Below are positions 48,468 to 58,698 of a stretch of DNA of 64,000 nucleotides, one piece after another. The notes below the pieces were generated by a model. It was not told the origin of the DNA and searched no databases. It worked only from the letters and a program-made list of their open reading frames with translations. The DNA is from Boesenbergia rotunda (Eukaryota > Streptophyta > Magnoliopsida > Zingiberales > Zingiberaceae): the NCBI GenBank assembly GCA_024364735.1, contig JAGFNQ010010088.1, forward strand, positions 342,830-406,829. Direction: 5' to 3'. Both the position numbers and the translations under genes were made by a program. The number at the start of each line of letters is the position of its first letter. Position 1 is the first letter of the stretch.

Positions 48468-50012
48468 TCACTTCTTGGCCCACACACAGTAGTCCTTCCC
48501 AGACGCAACCAATTGAAAGTTAGGAGGAAACAGATTCCCAAGATCAAATCGCGGACCGATCTTGGTGATCACCTTTCCGTCGATCATGGCGACGTAGCGA
48601 TCTGCATCCGCCGCCAGAATGTTGAGTGTGCTCGCTGGGTGAATCCCGTTTTGCATCCTTATCGCAGCCAGATCAGTTATCTGCTCCTTCAGTCCCCAGT
48701 CGAACAGATGATCGTAGAACTACAGAACACATCGCGACGAGCAACAATTTTGTAATTGTTATATGCAGAGCGATCGGAGAAATTGTATCTGCAAATATTA
48801 ATGGATCGCTTACGATGGACGGGATGCCTGGGTGGGTGAGGATGTAGGCGTAGCCCTGCATCACCTTGTCGGAAGGGAACGGCCACAGCTTCTGGGTGGA
48901 ACCCGTGTCGTGGTTGTCGATGAAGGTCACCGCCTTCTCCGGCCACCATCCAATCAATCCCGGCGCCTTCCCCTGCGGATCTTTCATCCTCCACAGCTCG
49001 CCCTGCACCGCCGCTTGCAGCACTCCTTTGGTGGTGAAGTCGAACGCCGTGGCGCTGCCGCCCGCCTGCTTCACCCAGTTCGCCAGCTGCTGCCGACTGC
49101 CATCCTGATCGTAATCCGGCTTCCCGTCGCTGTCGTAAACCAACGAGCACCATAACTCTGCCACCGCGAGGTCCGGCTGCGTCCTCTGTAGGTACCCTTT
49201 AGCCACGCTCGACGAGTAGCCCTTGGCGAAGTCGAGCCGCCAGCCGTCGAATCCGAGGCCAGTCTTCAGCCAGTTCAACCAGTCCGTTAGCTCCTGCTGG
49301 ACTTGGGCGTTGAGGTGGTCGATATCGGGCGCTGCGCCGAAGTCGGCGCCGGTGTCGAGGTTCCCGGTGCCGTCGGAGTACTGGGTGTCGTCGCGGCAGA
49401 TCATGTGGGGACCCCAATCGAGCCGGGCGTCGTCGGTGCCGCCTTCGAAGATGCACCACACTCCTCGGCCGTCCTGCTTCTCCGCGCACCGGTGGTTGAT
49501 CACGATGTCCGCCAAACACTTGACGCCTTTGCCGTGGAATGCGCTGATCAGCGACTTGAGTTCGTTCTGGTTACCGTATTTGGAAGAATTCAGGTCGTAT
49601 AGTCTCCCCGGCATGTAACCTGCTCAAGCAGAGCATGGAAGGAATTCAAGGAAGGAATGAATAATCACAACCCTCAAACTTTCGTGATCGAAGAAAGACT
49701 GGGCCACCTTGCGGACCGACGGAGTGCGAAGGGGGAGGAAGCCACACATGAGTAACTCCGGCACCGGCGATGTCGGCGATTCTGTCCTTCAAGAAGTTGT
49801 ACCAACCGCCTTGCTGCTTCCACGACTCCCAGTTGAACCCCTGCAACAAGTTCTTTAATTAGCATACCGAACTCAACCGGAAACGGCATGACTGATTAAA
49901 ACAGATCCTCCATGATCACCTGGAAGAGGATCTGAGCTCGGGCTGAGTGAGGCCCGAGAGCAAGCTGCGATAAGACTAAGAATGCAAAGACGGCAAGGTC
50001 ATGGCTCCTCAT
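48468..50012 (-). CDS. AMY: Secreted alpha-amylase (GH13)
   Basis: Four exons on the minus strand (50012-49920, 49840-49708, 49619-48814, 48719-48468) give 427 residues; all introns are GT-AG and frames agree. Alpha-amylase hydrolyses internal alpha-1,4 bonds of starch. Residues 1-26 form a signal peptide (hydrophobic LAVFAFLVLSQLALG, cut likely before QILFQGFNWES), so it is exported. GH13 regions are present: GVTHVWLPPPSHSV; ADIVINHRC (region I); DGWRLDFAKGY (region II, nucleophile Asp); AVAELW (region III, acid/base Glu); FIDNHDTGST (region IV, transition-state Asp). The end VWAKK is a little shorter than in rice enzymes. The gene is convergent with KMS. A TATA box sits about 100 bases upstream of the ATG. 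I did not see an exact gibberellin-response TAACAAA box nearby. Confidence 0.95.
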
Positions 50013-50109
50013 GGTCTCTTTCCCTTGCAAAATGGACGCAATAAGAGAGGGTGAGCAAGGGATCGATGGAGAGGAGCCGCGATGAGATAAAAACTGAGCG
50101 TCGCGGTTG

Positions 50110-50116
50110 CTTTATA
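50110..50116 (-). promoter_or_regulatory. Probable TATA box of the alpha-amylase gene
   Basis: Minus-strand TATAAAG, with context CAATATAAAGCAACC, about 94-100 bases before the ATG at 50012. This gives a leader of roughly 65-70 bases, normal for this family. Confidence 0.55.
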
Positions 50117-50154
50117 TTGATCGAGGAGATTTGACAGAGAAAAAAAAATGATTA

Positions 50155-50385
50155 ACGAAGTTTTTACAATCAACCTCGGGCGATCGATTCGGTCTCACGG
50201 AAGTTTCCCATCGATCACCAGAGTAAATCGGGAAATACTCACAGTAGGTGGTCTAGAAGACCAACGTCCCAGGTTTCGCGTCTCATTTGGAGAAATTTTT
50301 TTTACAAATACGTCGTAGCTGAGGATCGAATCACGGATACTTAAAAAAGTAATTAATCGTCCTACCGCTACACCATAACTCCGGA
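50155..50385 (-). mobile_element. tRNA-derived SINE, copy 2
   Basis: Minus-strand copy of the repeat at 13028-13225, better preserved at its 5' end. TTATGGTGTAGCGGTAGGAC resembles an A box and GTGATTCGATCC a B box, about 35 bases apart as in tRNA genes. The tRNA-like head is followed by an unrelated body. It lies just upstream of the amylase promoter, in the same orientation as that gene. Confidence 0.65.
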
Positions 50386-50785
50386 GGCGAGGAGATTGGA
50401 CACGAGTGCACGCGTGTGGGGGTTGTTTGAAGGAGATGGGGGCATGCAATCCAAGCTCGATTCGTTGGTAACTGAAACATGGGCCGTGCTCTCTCAGAGT
50501 CTCAGTTATACTTTTTCTCTGTGACGCTCTGTTGGTCAAAATTGACCAGCTTTTTGTATTATAGTAAATCTGACCATCCAAAATATATTTTTATAAATAA
50601 ATAAAAAATAATTTAATAAAAATATAAATATGAAAAAAATATAATTTGATATGTAATAAATAAGGAAGAATATAATTGGGATTAGATATTTTTAATAATG
50701 ATATTAAAAATTATTAAAAAAATTATAATAAATTTATATATTTTTTATAAGTTAAAAAACTAATTTAATATAAAAATAGCACTAC
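50386..50785. other. Spacer, AT-rich in its second half, no gene seen
   Basis: 50386-50575 is mixed composition, then a very AT-rich stretch to 50780. No coding or RNA signal. Confidence 0.4.
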
Positions 50786-51187
50786 TGGAGCTGCCCCATT
50801 GCTGGATGTTCCTGCAAAGAGACCGGGGGTGCCCCGGTCTTGTACTCTTACTCTCAAGTTAGACCTCCAGCAAATGAAAAAAATAAGCAGTATAAGAGAC
50901 TAATGAGAAAGCAAATATAAGTGGGTTATCTCAGCCTTTTTCCATGGGAGCAAACTTTTCAGGTTGATGACGCTGCTGAGAGGTTAACCGAAGACTAACT
51001 GCTGACTCTTTGGTCAGACGCTTGGGGTAGTCGGTCGGACTCTCGAGAAGGGGCGTACGCCGGCGATCTATGAGAAAATAGACCATGAGAGGTTGACTAA
51101 GGGGTCCCGGTGTAGGTACCCTGACGATCAAGTTAGAACTCCTGTGAAGGGAGAGCGAGAATATAAACAATAGAAAAATCGTAGAGC

Positions 51188-51189
<2 letters not shown>

Positions 51190-51218
<29 letters not shown>
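51190..51218. repeat. 29-base poly-C run
   Basis: Uninterrupted C run just after the left direct repeat of the LTR-like element. Confidence 0.9.
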
Positions 51219-51469
51219 ACATCTCTCCGAATCACATACCTCCCCTTCAAGTTTAGTCGAAGGAGGCACGAGTCTGACTGACTGGACTAATTCTAGTGGT
51301 TCCAAGAATTGGGTTGGATGGGATTTCCTTGAATAGAAAGACAACCTATTAGAAGTTGTACTGGATTTGATATTTACCAAGCCAATCGCAATTTCATCCC
51401 TTGGAATGTTGTCGCTTAGAGTATTTAGTTATGTCAAGCGAGCGATTAGATCGTGTTAGACAAGTGACA

Positions 51470-52190
51470 AATTTGCGCATGACCAACGACCAAGTATATG
51501 TAATGAACTGCTGAGTGAGGTGTATCGAGTGGTTGCGGGTATCGAGCATGTGGCAAAGCTGAGCAAACTGCTGAGCAGAGTGACTGAGTGCCGAGCAGGT
51601 GGTTGTGTGTCAAGCTGAGTGGCTGAGTGTCAAGCAGGTGGCTAAGTGCCCTACAGGCGACATAGCAGAGTGACTGAGCGTTAAGCATGCAGCTGAGTGC
51701 CAAGCTAAGTGAAGGATTGGCGAAAGTAGAACTAAGCGAGTGGTTGCGGGTGTCGAGCATACGGCAAAGTTGAGCAAATAGCTGAGCGGAGTGACTGAGT
51801 GTCGAGCAGGCGGCTATGTACCAAGCTGAGTGGCTGAGTGTCGAGCAAGAGGTTGCGTGCCCTACAGGTGACAGAGCAGAGTGACTAAGCACTAAGCATG
51901 CGGTTGAGTGCCAAACTGAGTGGCTGAGTGTCAAGCTAAGTGGATGAGTGTCGAGCAGATGGTTGAGTACCCAGCAGATGACATAGCAGAATGACTGAGT
52001 GCCGAGCAGGCGACTGAGTGCCAAGCTGAGTGGTTGAGTGCCAAGTTGAGTGGTTGAGTGTCGAACAGGCGACTGAGTGCCCAGCATGCGACAAAGTAGA
52101 GTAGTTGAGTGTCGAGCAGGCGACTGAATGCCAAGCTGAGTGGCTGAGTGCCATGTTGAGTGGCTGAGCAGAGTAACTGAGGTGTGTAGG
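51470..52190. repeat. Irregular minisatellite of GAGTGCCAAGCTGAGTGG type
   Basis: Dozens of imperfect copies of short units such as GAGTGCCGAGCAGGCGACT and CAAGCTGAGTGGCTGAGTG. The minus strand stays open for 288 codons (51446-52312), reading Ser/His/Leu-rich repeats (ATQLGTQSPARHST-like). This is explained by the repeat and has no family match that I recognise. Confidence 0.75.
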
Positions 52191-52197
52191 CAGACAC

Positions 52198-52800
52198 ACT
52201 TATAACTTGTTGAAAAGCAAGAGTTTGGGCGTCGCTCGGGACACCCTAATGGAGCGTGAGACTTCACACCCGGTTTGTCGTGAGGTCGACGGGTGCGTTG
52301 GAGCACATCCACTTATAACTCGCACTAGGCGAGAGTCTGGGCACCGCTCGGGCGACCCTGATGGAGTGTGGGCAGCCACGTTCAATTAGCATGAGGTAGG
52401 CGGGTACGCGAGAGCATGCCCACTTATAACTCACACTGAGTGAGAGTCTGGACGCCGCTCAAGCGATCTTGATAGAGCATGGGCAGCCACGTCCGATCGA
52501 CACCGAGGTAGACCGGTGCATGGGAGAATGCCCACTTATAACTCGCACTGAGCAAGAATCAGGACGCCACTCAGGTGATCATGATGGAGAGTGGCAGCCA
52601 CATTTGGTCGGCACTGAGGTCAGCTGCTGCGTTGGAGCATGCCCACTTATAACTTACTAAAAAGCAAAAGTCTGGAATATCCGATGGGGTCATCGTTTGG
52701 ATCGTAGGGAAGCCGCGTCTGATCTGCCGCGATCGTTAGACGTGTAGGAACGACACTTATAACTCGCTAAGGAGCAAGAGGATGGATTGTCGAGCTGAGC
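52198..52800. repeat. Tandem array of a ~111-bp unit
   Basis: The motif ACTTATAACT recurs at 52198, 52311, 52422, 52533, 52644 and 52754, a spacing of 110-113 bases. Units share GAGAGTCTGG.C.CCGCTC, a GATGGAG block and GGCAGCCACGT. The last unit is more diverged. Confidence 0.9.
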
Positions 52801-52899
52801 AACCTTTCAAAAATAACGATTGAGGTGTACCAGCTAAGTGTCTCTTTAACAAGACAGGTCGTGTGAGTATTTGAGAATTATCAGTCAAGCGATCATTTG

Positions 52900-53290
52900 G
52901 AGAACACCGGCTGAACGACCAATTGGAAGAAGACAAACAGAGTAGCTATTTCGAAGAAGATCGGTTGAGTGACTATCCGAAAGGAAACCAACCAAATGGC
53001 TATTTGGAAGAAGACCGACCGAGTGACCATTTGGAAGAAGACCAGCTAAGTGACTGTCTAGAAGAAGACCAGCTAAGCGCCCATTTGGAAGAAGACCGAC
53101 CGAGTGGCCATTTGGAAGAAGACCAATCGAATGACCATTTAGAAGAAGACCAGCTAAGTGACTGTCCGAAAAAAGACCAGCCAAGCGGTCATTTGGAAGA
53201 AGACCGATCACGTGGCCATTTGGTAGAAGACCAACCGAATGACCATTCAGAAGAAATCCGACCGTGTGGCCAATCAGAAGACCAGTTAAG
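52900..53290 (+). repeat. 30-bp tandem array, ATTTGGAAGAAGACCGACCG type
   Basis: About a dozen 30-base units. In one frame (52923-53342) they give a ten-residue repeat of the form HLEEDRPSDH/CLEEDQLSDC. Because the unit is a multiple of three the frame stays open; no start context, splice sites or flanking domain suggests a real protein. Confidence 0.8.
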
Positions 53291-53969
53291 TGACCAATTA
53301 AAATTTATCAGCTTAATATACTATTTGGAAAATACCGAGTGATTAGAAGTTGACCATTAGATGTTGTTAAATATTGAAGTGGAGGATCTCTAGCTCCCCT
53401 ATTATGCTTAGTGATGTTCTGTTTGTAGAAATCTTTTGGGATCATTGTAATGGTAAAAAGTTTTCCGACGCAGTCTGTCTTCATGTTCTAGGTTAGGCAT
53501 ATGCTCCCACAAACGATGTCAAATTTGATCCTATTTTGAAGCAGTGAAGAGCGAAGCACCAGTGAGTTGACTTGAATATTGACCAGATCACTATGACCCA
53601 GAGGGAAGCAGGTAACATTGTCGGAGCTGGCCCATCGTTGGAAGTAGCTGCAAAGAGACTGGTGAGTGCCCCGGTCTTGCACTTCGACACTTAAGTTAGA
53701 CTTCCAGCAAATGAAAAAGACAAGCAATATAAGAGACTGATGAGAAAGCAAATAGAAGTGGATTATCTCATCCTCTTCCCATGGGAGCAGGCTTCTCAAG
53801 CTGATGATACTGTTGAGAGGTTGACCGAAGACTAATTGCTGACTCGTTGGTCGAACGCTCGGAGTGGCCGGCCGGACGCTCGGGAAGGGACGTACGCTGA
53901 CAATCTATGAGAAAACGGACCATGAGAGACTAGTCAGGGAGTCCGACACAGGCACTCCGACGGTCAAGT

Positions 53970-54673
53970 AGTCATCATAAAGTAGATTTAATAATTTACC
54001 TCTTTTTTTTTTAAAAAAAAAAGGCAATGTAAAATATCACTTCTCAGAGATATTTATAAACAAGCGTTTGAAAGATAAAAGGTAAAGATAAAAAGGGGTT
54101 GAAATCCATAAACGTAGGTAGAGAACTAATAAGAAAAATTATGAACTACTAGTTGTTGCTGTTTTTATTGTTTTTATTCTTTGTTTAAATTTTCTCTAAT
54201 ATTGACATTTAGTAAAAGGGTGATTAGACTAACAGGATCCATAAACGTCAGGCTCCATTCTCTAGTGTTTCGATCAATATCTTAATATAGTTGTCCTTGG
54301 GGGACATCAACTGTCTGTCGGGCTCTTTTTCTGTTCTTCCATTTTCGACAGTAATGGGAATGGAGGACATGTCGAAGGGATCCAATGGTGATGTGCCAAA
54401 GCTTTCGTTCTTTCCTTGTTTTTTGGCCATGTTTAGCATCCAAATCGAGTCAAGTTTGAAATGTTTTAAAAAGTTTAGTTAAAAAATGGCAAGTTACTGC
54501 ACCTATGCATTGCGCGCGTCAGATTCGGCATTAAATTACTCTGCTGATGGCAGTGCCAGTGCCAGTGATCTGCTGCTGCTGCTGCTACTAAAGAGGAGAG
54601 AACCTTTGGAGATTCCAAATCTGCTTGATCACCAGCTCTCGATTCCAATTCAGGAGGTCGCCACGCTCCGCCC
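53970..54673. other. Spacer and upstream region of the EPFL gene
   Basis: AT-rich until about 54480, then GC-richer with CTGCTG triplets near 54570, probably the EPFL leader. No other gene seen. Confidence 0.45.
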
Positions 54674-55297
54674 ATGGATTCCAGGAAACAGAGATCACCA
54701 ATATCGACGACGCCGACGACGACGACGACACTCCTCTGGTGCTCTCTCATAGCTTTTTTCTCCATTTATTCTCTGTTCGCCACTGCTCGCTCAGGTACAT
54801 TTATGGTGCTTCATTTTTGCTCAAGCATATATGCTTCTTCCTTCTCTCCTTCCCGTGGAACTTTACTACCATTTACGTGTTCGCGCATTTCCCCAAGCGA
54901 TCTGGTTCCTTTCCCTAAAAATATTCGAGTAAATTTAATGATGCAACATCGATATCCATACTTACCGATTTGCTATTAATATTCTGTCACAGATCTTAGA
55001 AATCCAACGAGGATTCCTCAAGTCCAGGTTCTGTTTCGAATCCCAATCTCTGTTTCTCTTAGGAGCGCATCCTAGCCTTGGTGCGCTGTCTATGCTAACC
55101 TGCTCTGGCCGGTGCAGGGGCTGGGCGGCAGCGACGGGAGGCCGGGATCGTACCCTCCGCTGTGCGCGGCCAGGTGCGGGGCGTGCATTCCGTGCAACCC
55201 GGTGCACGAGGCAGTGCGGCCGGGCCTGCCGGCGGTCGACGAGTACTACCCGGAGGCGTGGAGGTGCAAGTGCGCCAATAAGCTCTACATACCCTGA
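54674..55297 (+). CDS. EPFL: EPIDERMAL PATTERNING FACTOR-like peptide (EPFL4/5/6 type)
   Basis: Three exons (54674-54794, 54993-55027, 55118-55297) give 336 bases, 111 residues, close to EPFL4-6 precursors. An N-terminal hydrophobic segment (LLWCSLIAFFSIYSLFATA, about residues 20-38) is a signal peptide. The mature C-terminal domain has six cysteines: PPLCAARCGACIPC, then WRCKC; it ends YYPEAWRCKCANKLYIP, nearly the family signature EYYPEAWRCKCGNKL. EPFL4 and EPFL6 are secreted ligands of ERECTA-family receptor kinases that control stem growth and organ shape. The middle exon of 35 bases is placed by its GT-AG sites and by frame, and is the least certain part. The last exon is GC-rich compared with surrounding DNA, usual for monocot exons. 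Confidence 0.88.
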
Positions 55298-56100
55298 CCG
55301 GCCGGCCGGCCGCCACCACCGTTCAACTCTTCCGAAATATCCTCGACATGAAGCGGCGCGATCCATTGAGTAATTCGACGACGCCAAATTAGCAGTCTTC
55401 TTCGGTGGAACCATGCATGTCTGGAGCAGGGGAGACTCGGATCGTGCTTGCCCTCGTCTCATCCCTCGTCGAAGATCCTCTCTTCAAACGACTTGCATGA
55501 TCTCCCAGCAAGCAAGCAGTCCAAAAACATCAATGTTAATTGCAGTGTACATATAGATCGATCTACAGTTGGTTATTATTATTTTTTCCCTTTTCCTCTT
55601 CTCTTTTCTTCTGGTTCCGGAAGCGTCGAGTGTTTGCGGCTTAGTTTAATTTGGTCGTAACATCAAAGTGTTACTGAACCACGTACTTGCCGGAATATCT
55701 TAGATCACTTATTCAAATTTCAATATTATTAAATCAGTATTCAATGTCCATTTATCTCTCTTATTATATAACAATTTATTAATAAATCAGTCAATCAAGG
55801 TAGAATAATTTTGTAGCTAGGTAACATCAAGGGATTATTTACTGTAGCCATCAATTGACGAAACGATGGAAAACGGATTGGAAAAATAATTATTTGAGAA
55901 TTAGACGGATACATACGATATCATTTTATTTCATTCCAAATTCTCTAATTTTATTAGTCGATTTTGGTCGTCTAGTTCTTTCGATTATATCATGCTCTCA
56001 AATATCAATTTGATACACTATATTGAGAGGATAGTGATTTTGTTAACATGAATCGAGTGGATTCGTGTTTAAAAAATTATTGTTCTCAATATAACGTATG
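55298..56100. other. EPFL 3' flank and intergenic DNA
   Basis: GGCCGGCCGGCCG follows the EPFL stop. The rest is AT-rich with no gene recognised, ending at the target duplication of the Mutator-type MITE. Confidence 0.45.
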
Positions 56101-56109
56101 AAAATAATA

Positions 56110-56491
56110 GAGTAATGATTGGGAGAGTGAATTTGGGAGAGTGAATGGGAGAGTGAATGACGTGTAGCTAATGTGTACATGTTCGATCGCCAATCGGACA
56201 CCACCGATGACCTCTGATTGTCGTCCCGAATCAAACTATGTCTTGGGGGATGGTGAATCCGGCAGGGTCGCCGGTAATTGAGATATCGCCGGATTGACGG
56301 TGAATACGATGAGATCATAATTGCGATGATTCCCGATGAGTTCACCGATCTTCTTAGAACATAGTTTGATTCGGGACGGTGATCAGAGGCCGCCGGTGGT
56401 GTCCGATCGGCGATCGGACGTGTATACAATAACTGTCACGTCATTCACTCTCTCATTCACTCTCCCAAATTCACTCTCCCTATCATTACTC
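56110..56491. mobile_element. Mutator-type MITE with 9-bp target duplication
   Basis: A 382-bp element with long inverted ends: left GAGTAATGATTGGGAGAGTG, right (reverse complement) GAGTAATGATAGGGAGAGTG. Similarity continues through TGAATTTGGGAGAGTGAATG and into GACGTG. It is flanked by a perfect 9-bp duplication AAAATAATA (56101-56109 and 56492-56500), the Mutator signature. The interior is GC-richer, with near-palindromic halves (AATCAAACTATG against CATAGTTTGATT). There is no transposase. Confidence 0.88.
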
Positions 56492-56500
56492 AAAATAATA

Positions 56501-56881
56501 TTTGAGGGCATGAACTAACCAAAATCGATTGATAGACCTAGACAGCTCATAATGACATAAAATCAAGTCTTATATGTTCGTCTAAATTTCTTGATTATAT
56601 TCATATTCTCTAACATCATTTTCATACACTTAGAGTCGGGCCTATATTCGACGGGGTCTTAAGTGAATAATAAAAAGGTAATTTTGTGGTAAAAAAAGTG
56701 GTTGGCATCACTTACGATAGCCATCGCGCTTCGCGATTAGGTCAAGCGAGCAGACATCGGTCGTCGGCCCGCATCGCGTGTGACAACTATTGTGAGAATC
56801 AACGCATGCAATAAGGTCTCGCGAACGACAACCGTAATGTCGTTCCATGATTTGGATGCAATTGGTTTCGTGTGTTGTAAA
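56501..56881. other. Spacer between two MITEs, no gene seen
   Basis: No coding or RNA signal recognised. It ends in the left target duplication GTTGTAAA of the hAT-type MITE. Confidence 0.4.
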
Positions 56882-57082
56882 TAGGGATGCAAATGAGTCA
56901 AGACGCTCATGTACCGCTCGGTCAAAACTCGACTCAAGCTCAAAGTTGACCGAGCCAACTTGATTAAAAATCGAGCCGAGCTCTAACCAAATTATTACTG
57001 GCCCGGCGGCTCGTGTCAAGCCAGTATAAATCCAATCAAGCCCAACTCAAGCCTAGGCTGGCTCAGCTCATTTACAACCCTA
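56882..57082. mobile_element. Small hAT-type MITE
   Basis: 201 bp with ends TAGGGATGCAAATGAG and (reverse complement of right) TAGGGTTGTAAATGAG. The flanking 8-mers GTTGTAAA and CTTGTAAG match at six of eight positions, compatible with an aged hAT duplication. The interior is non-coding and has GAGCCGAGCTC-type motifs typical of this plant MITE class. Confidence 0.75.
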
Positions 57083-58459
57083 CTTGTAAGACGAAGAAAA
57101 AGGTTGGAGAAAAATATTAGGATTACCTCTTATTCGGTAGATTCGTGGAAAGAATGTCGGAGAAGAAATCATGTGCAAAAAAGAGTCATACGTCGGTGCG
57201 TGCCTCAAAACCTTGAGAATAGGGTTTAACAGTCGTTTAGCCTCTATTTGGATAGAGTGAGGGAAGATTTATTAACAGAAGGAGAAAGGAGGAGAAGGAA
57301 GGGAAAAGTAGGCGAGGTAAAGTATTTATATTTTCCTTGTTTGGAAGGGAGGGAAAGTTTATTAAGTAACATATAAAGGAAGGATAATGAAAGTTAAATA
57401 TATGAACTCACAAAATTACCCACACTTTTTATAATTGGAGGGGGAGGAGATGATTGAGAAGGAATACAATTGAAACAATAATATTTTTGGTGGGGTATAA
57501 GAATATCTTTCAATTAATGAGTAAAGAAGGTTAAAATTTAGCCTTCCTTAGCTCATTTCCTCTCAAATAAGGTTTAAAATTGTGAAAGAATAAAATTGAA
57601 ATAATAATATTTTTGGTGGAGTATAAAAAAATCTTTTAATTAATGAGTAAAAAAGATTAAAGCTTAGCTCATTTCCTCTCATACAAGATTTAAAGTTAAA
57701 GTTCTCTTTTCCCTTGTTACTATTCTCTCACCTCCTATTAAATAGAGGATTAGGATTCACACCTTTCCTTTTTGCTTTTTTTTTTAGGTATATTTAAAAA
57801 AAAGGTCTCTTCCTAGATTGGGCCATTAGGTAGTTGCCTCTTCGGCCTCATGAAAGATATGACCCTGCATGCACTATACATATTCGTGTTAAAAAAATTA
57901 TTACTCTTAACATGACGTATGAAAATGATATTTGAGAGTATGAATATAATTTTAAGAATAAGTCAAATTCATAGGACATGATTCTATATCATTCTGAGTT
58001 CTTTAGGTCCATCTATCGATTTGAGTAGAAATTGACGGATGAACATAAAAAACTCAAAATGATATGGCACATCATATATGTTCATTTAGTTTTTTTTATT
58101 ATATCTATGCTCTTATTATTTCTAAGAGCAATAATTGTTAAATATGAATCAAATTTTTTATTGTTACACCATAATAATTAATTCAGAAGATAAAAAATAG
58201 TATTAGATACGTGATTAATAATTTTAAAATTTAAATACCTGATTTGGATATCCCACAACATGGTACAATACTTTGTTATTATATAATAATTTAAATTAAA
58301 TTCACCAATTATAGAAGCCCAAAATAATTATATGGCTTTTTTTAGCCATTTAATTATTTTAAAATGTTTGTTAGATTTTAATATTTTCTTATAATTCATC
58401 CATTTTTAGATTTAAAATTTAAATTAAAAATATCATGTGATTATTATCGTCTGGACCAA
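57083..58459. other. AT-rich intergenic DNA
   Basis: No gene recognised. CCTCTATTTGGATAGAG at 57240 and the reverse complement of the segment ending near 57753 (CCTCTATTTAATAGGAG) resemble each other and might bound an old MITE, but no duplication was found. A direct repeat of the type GGTGGAGTATAAAAAAATC/GGTGGGGTATAAGAATATC occurs at about 57490 and 57615. Confidence 0.35.
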
Positions 58460-58698
58460 TGGGGCGGTTCCCTATCCAGAACCTTCCAAATGGGTCATCC
58501 GTATGGAATGGAGGTTCATAACGTAACGAAGATTTTTTTTTTTCTCTTTCAATTTAAACAATTTTTTTCTTTTCTATTTTCGTTCAATATAAAGAGCCAT
58601 CATTTCTTTCTCCGGGAAAAGGAGGCCACGGCTGGGATTGATTTCTGTGTGATGGGGCAAGATCGTCGACGCGTGACGTTGTTTTAGTCGATCCAAAG

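Larger units (their letters stand above)
50786..53969. mobile_element. Non-autonomous LTR-like element with tandem-repeat interior
   Basis: Direct repeats of about 350 bases lie at 50786-51133 and 53619-53969. They share GGAGCTG.CCCAT, GTGCCCCGGTCTTG, CAAGTTAGAC/TTAAGTTAGAC with CTCCAGCAAATGAAAAA, GAGAGGTT.ACCGAAGACTAA and GGRCGTACGC. Nearly all of the interior after about 51430 is tandem repeat (separate entries) with no retroviral-type domain. This layout suggests a large derivative of an LTR element. The right copy seems cut off at 53969 and I could not find a target duplication, so two dispersed repeats flanking unrelated satellite DNA remain possible. Confidence 0.5.

Noticed and set aside
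48832..49618. Several long plus-strand open frames opposite the amylase
   Set aside because: Antisense shadows of the GC-rich alpha-amylase exon 3, whose minus-strand frame has all GH13 motifs.
50330..50390. Possible tRNA gene on the minus strand
   Set aside because: A- and B-box-like motifs are present but no cloverleaf could be drawn and the same sequence with a longer body recurs at 13 kb, so it is the head of a SINE.
51446..52312. 288-codon open frame on the minus strand
   Set aside because: It lies wholly within an irregular minisatellite and its first tandem unit, translates to a His/Ser/Leu repeat, and shows no domain or gene structure.
52923..53342. 140-codon LEEDxxS repeat protein
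   Set aside because: Openness follows from a 30-bp tandem unit. No start context, splice sites or domain; kept only as a repeat and a low-interest finding.
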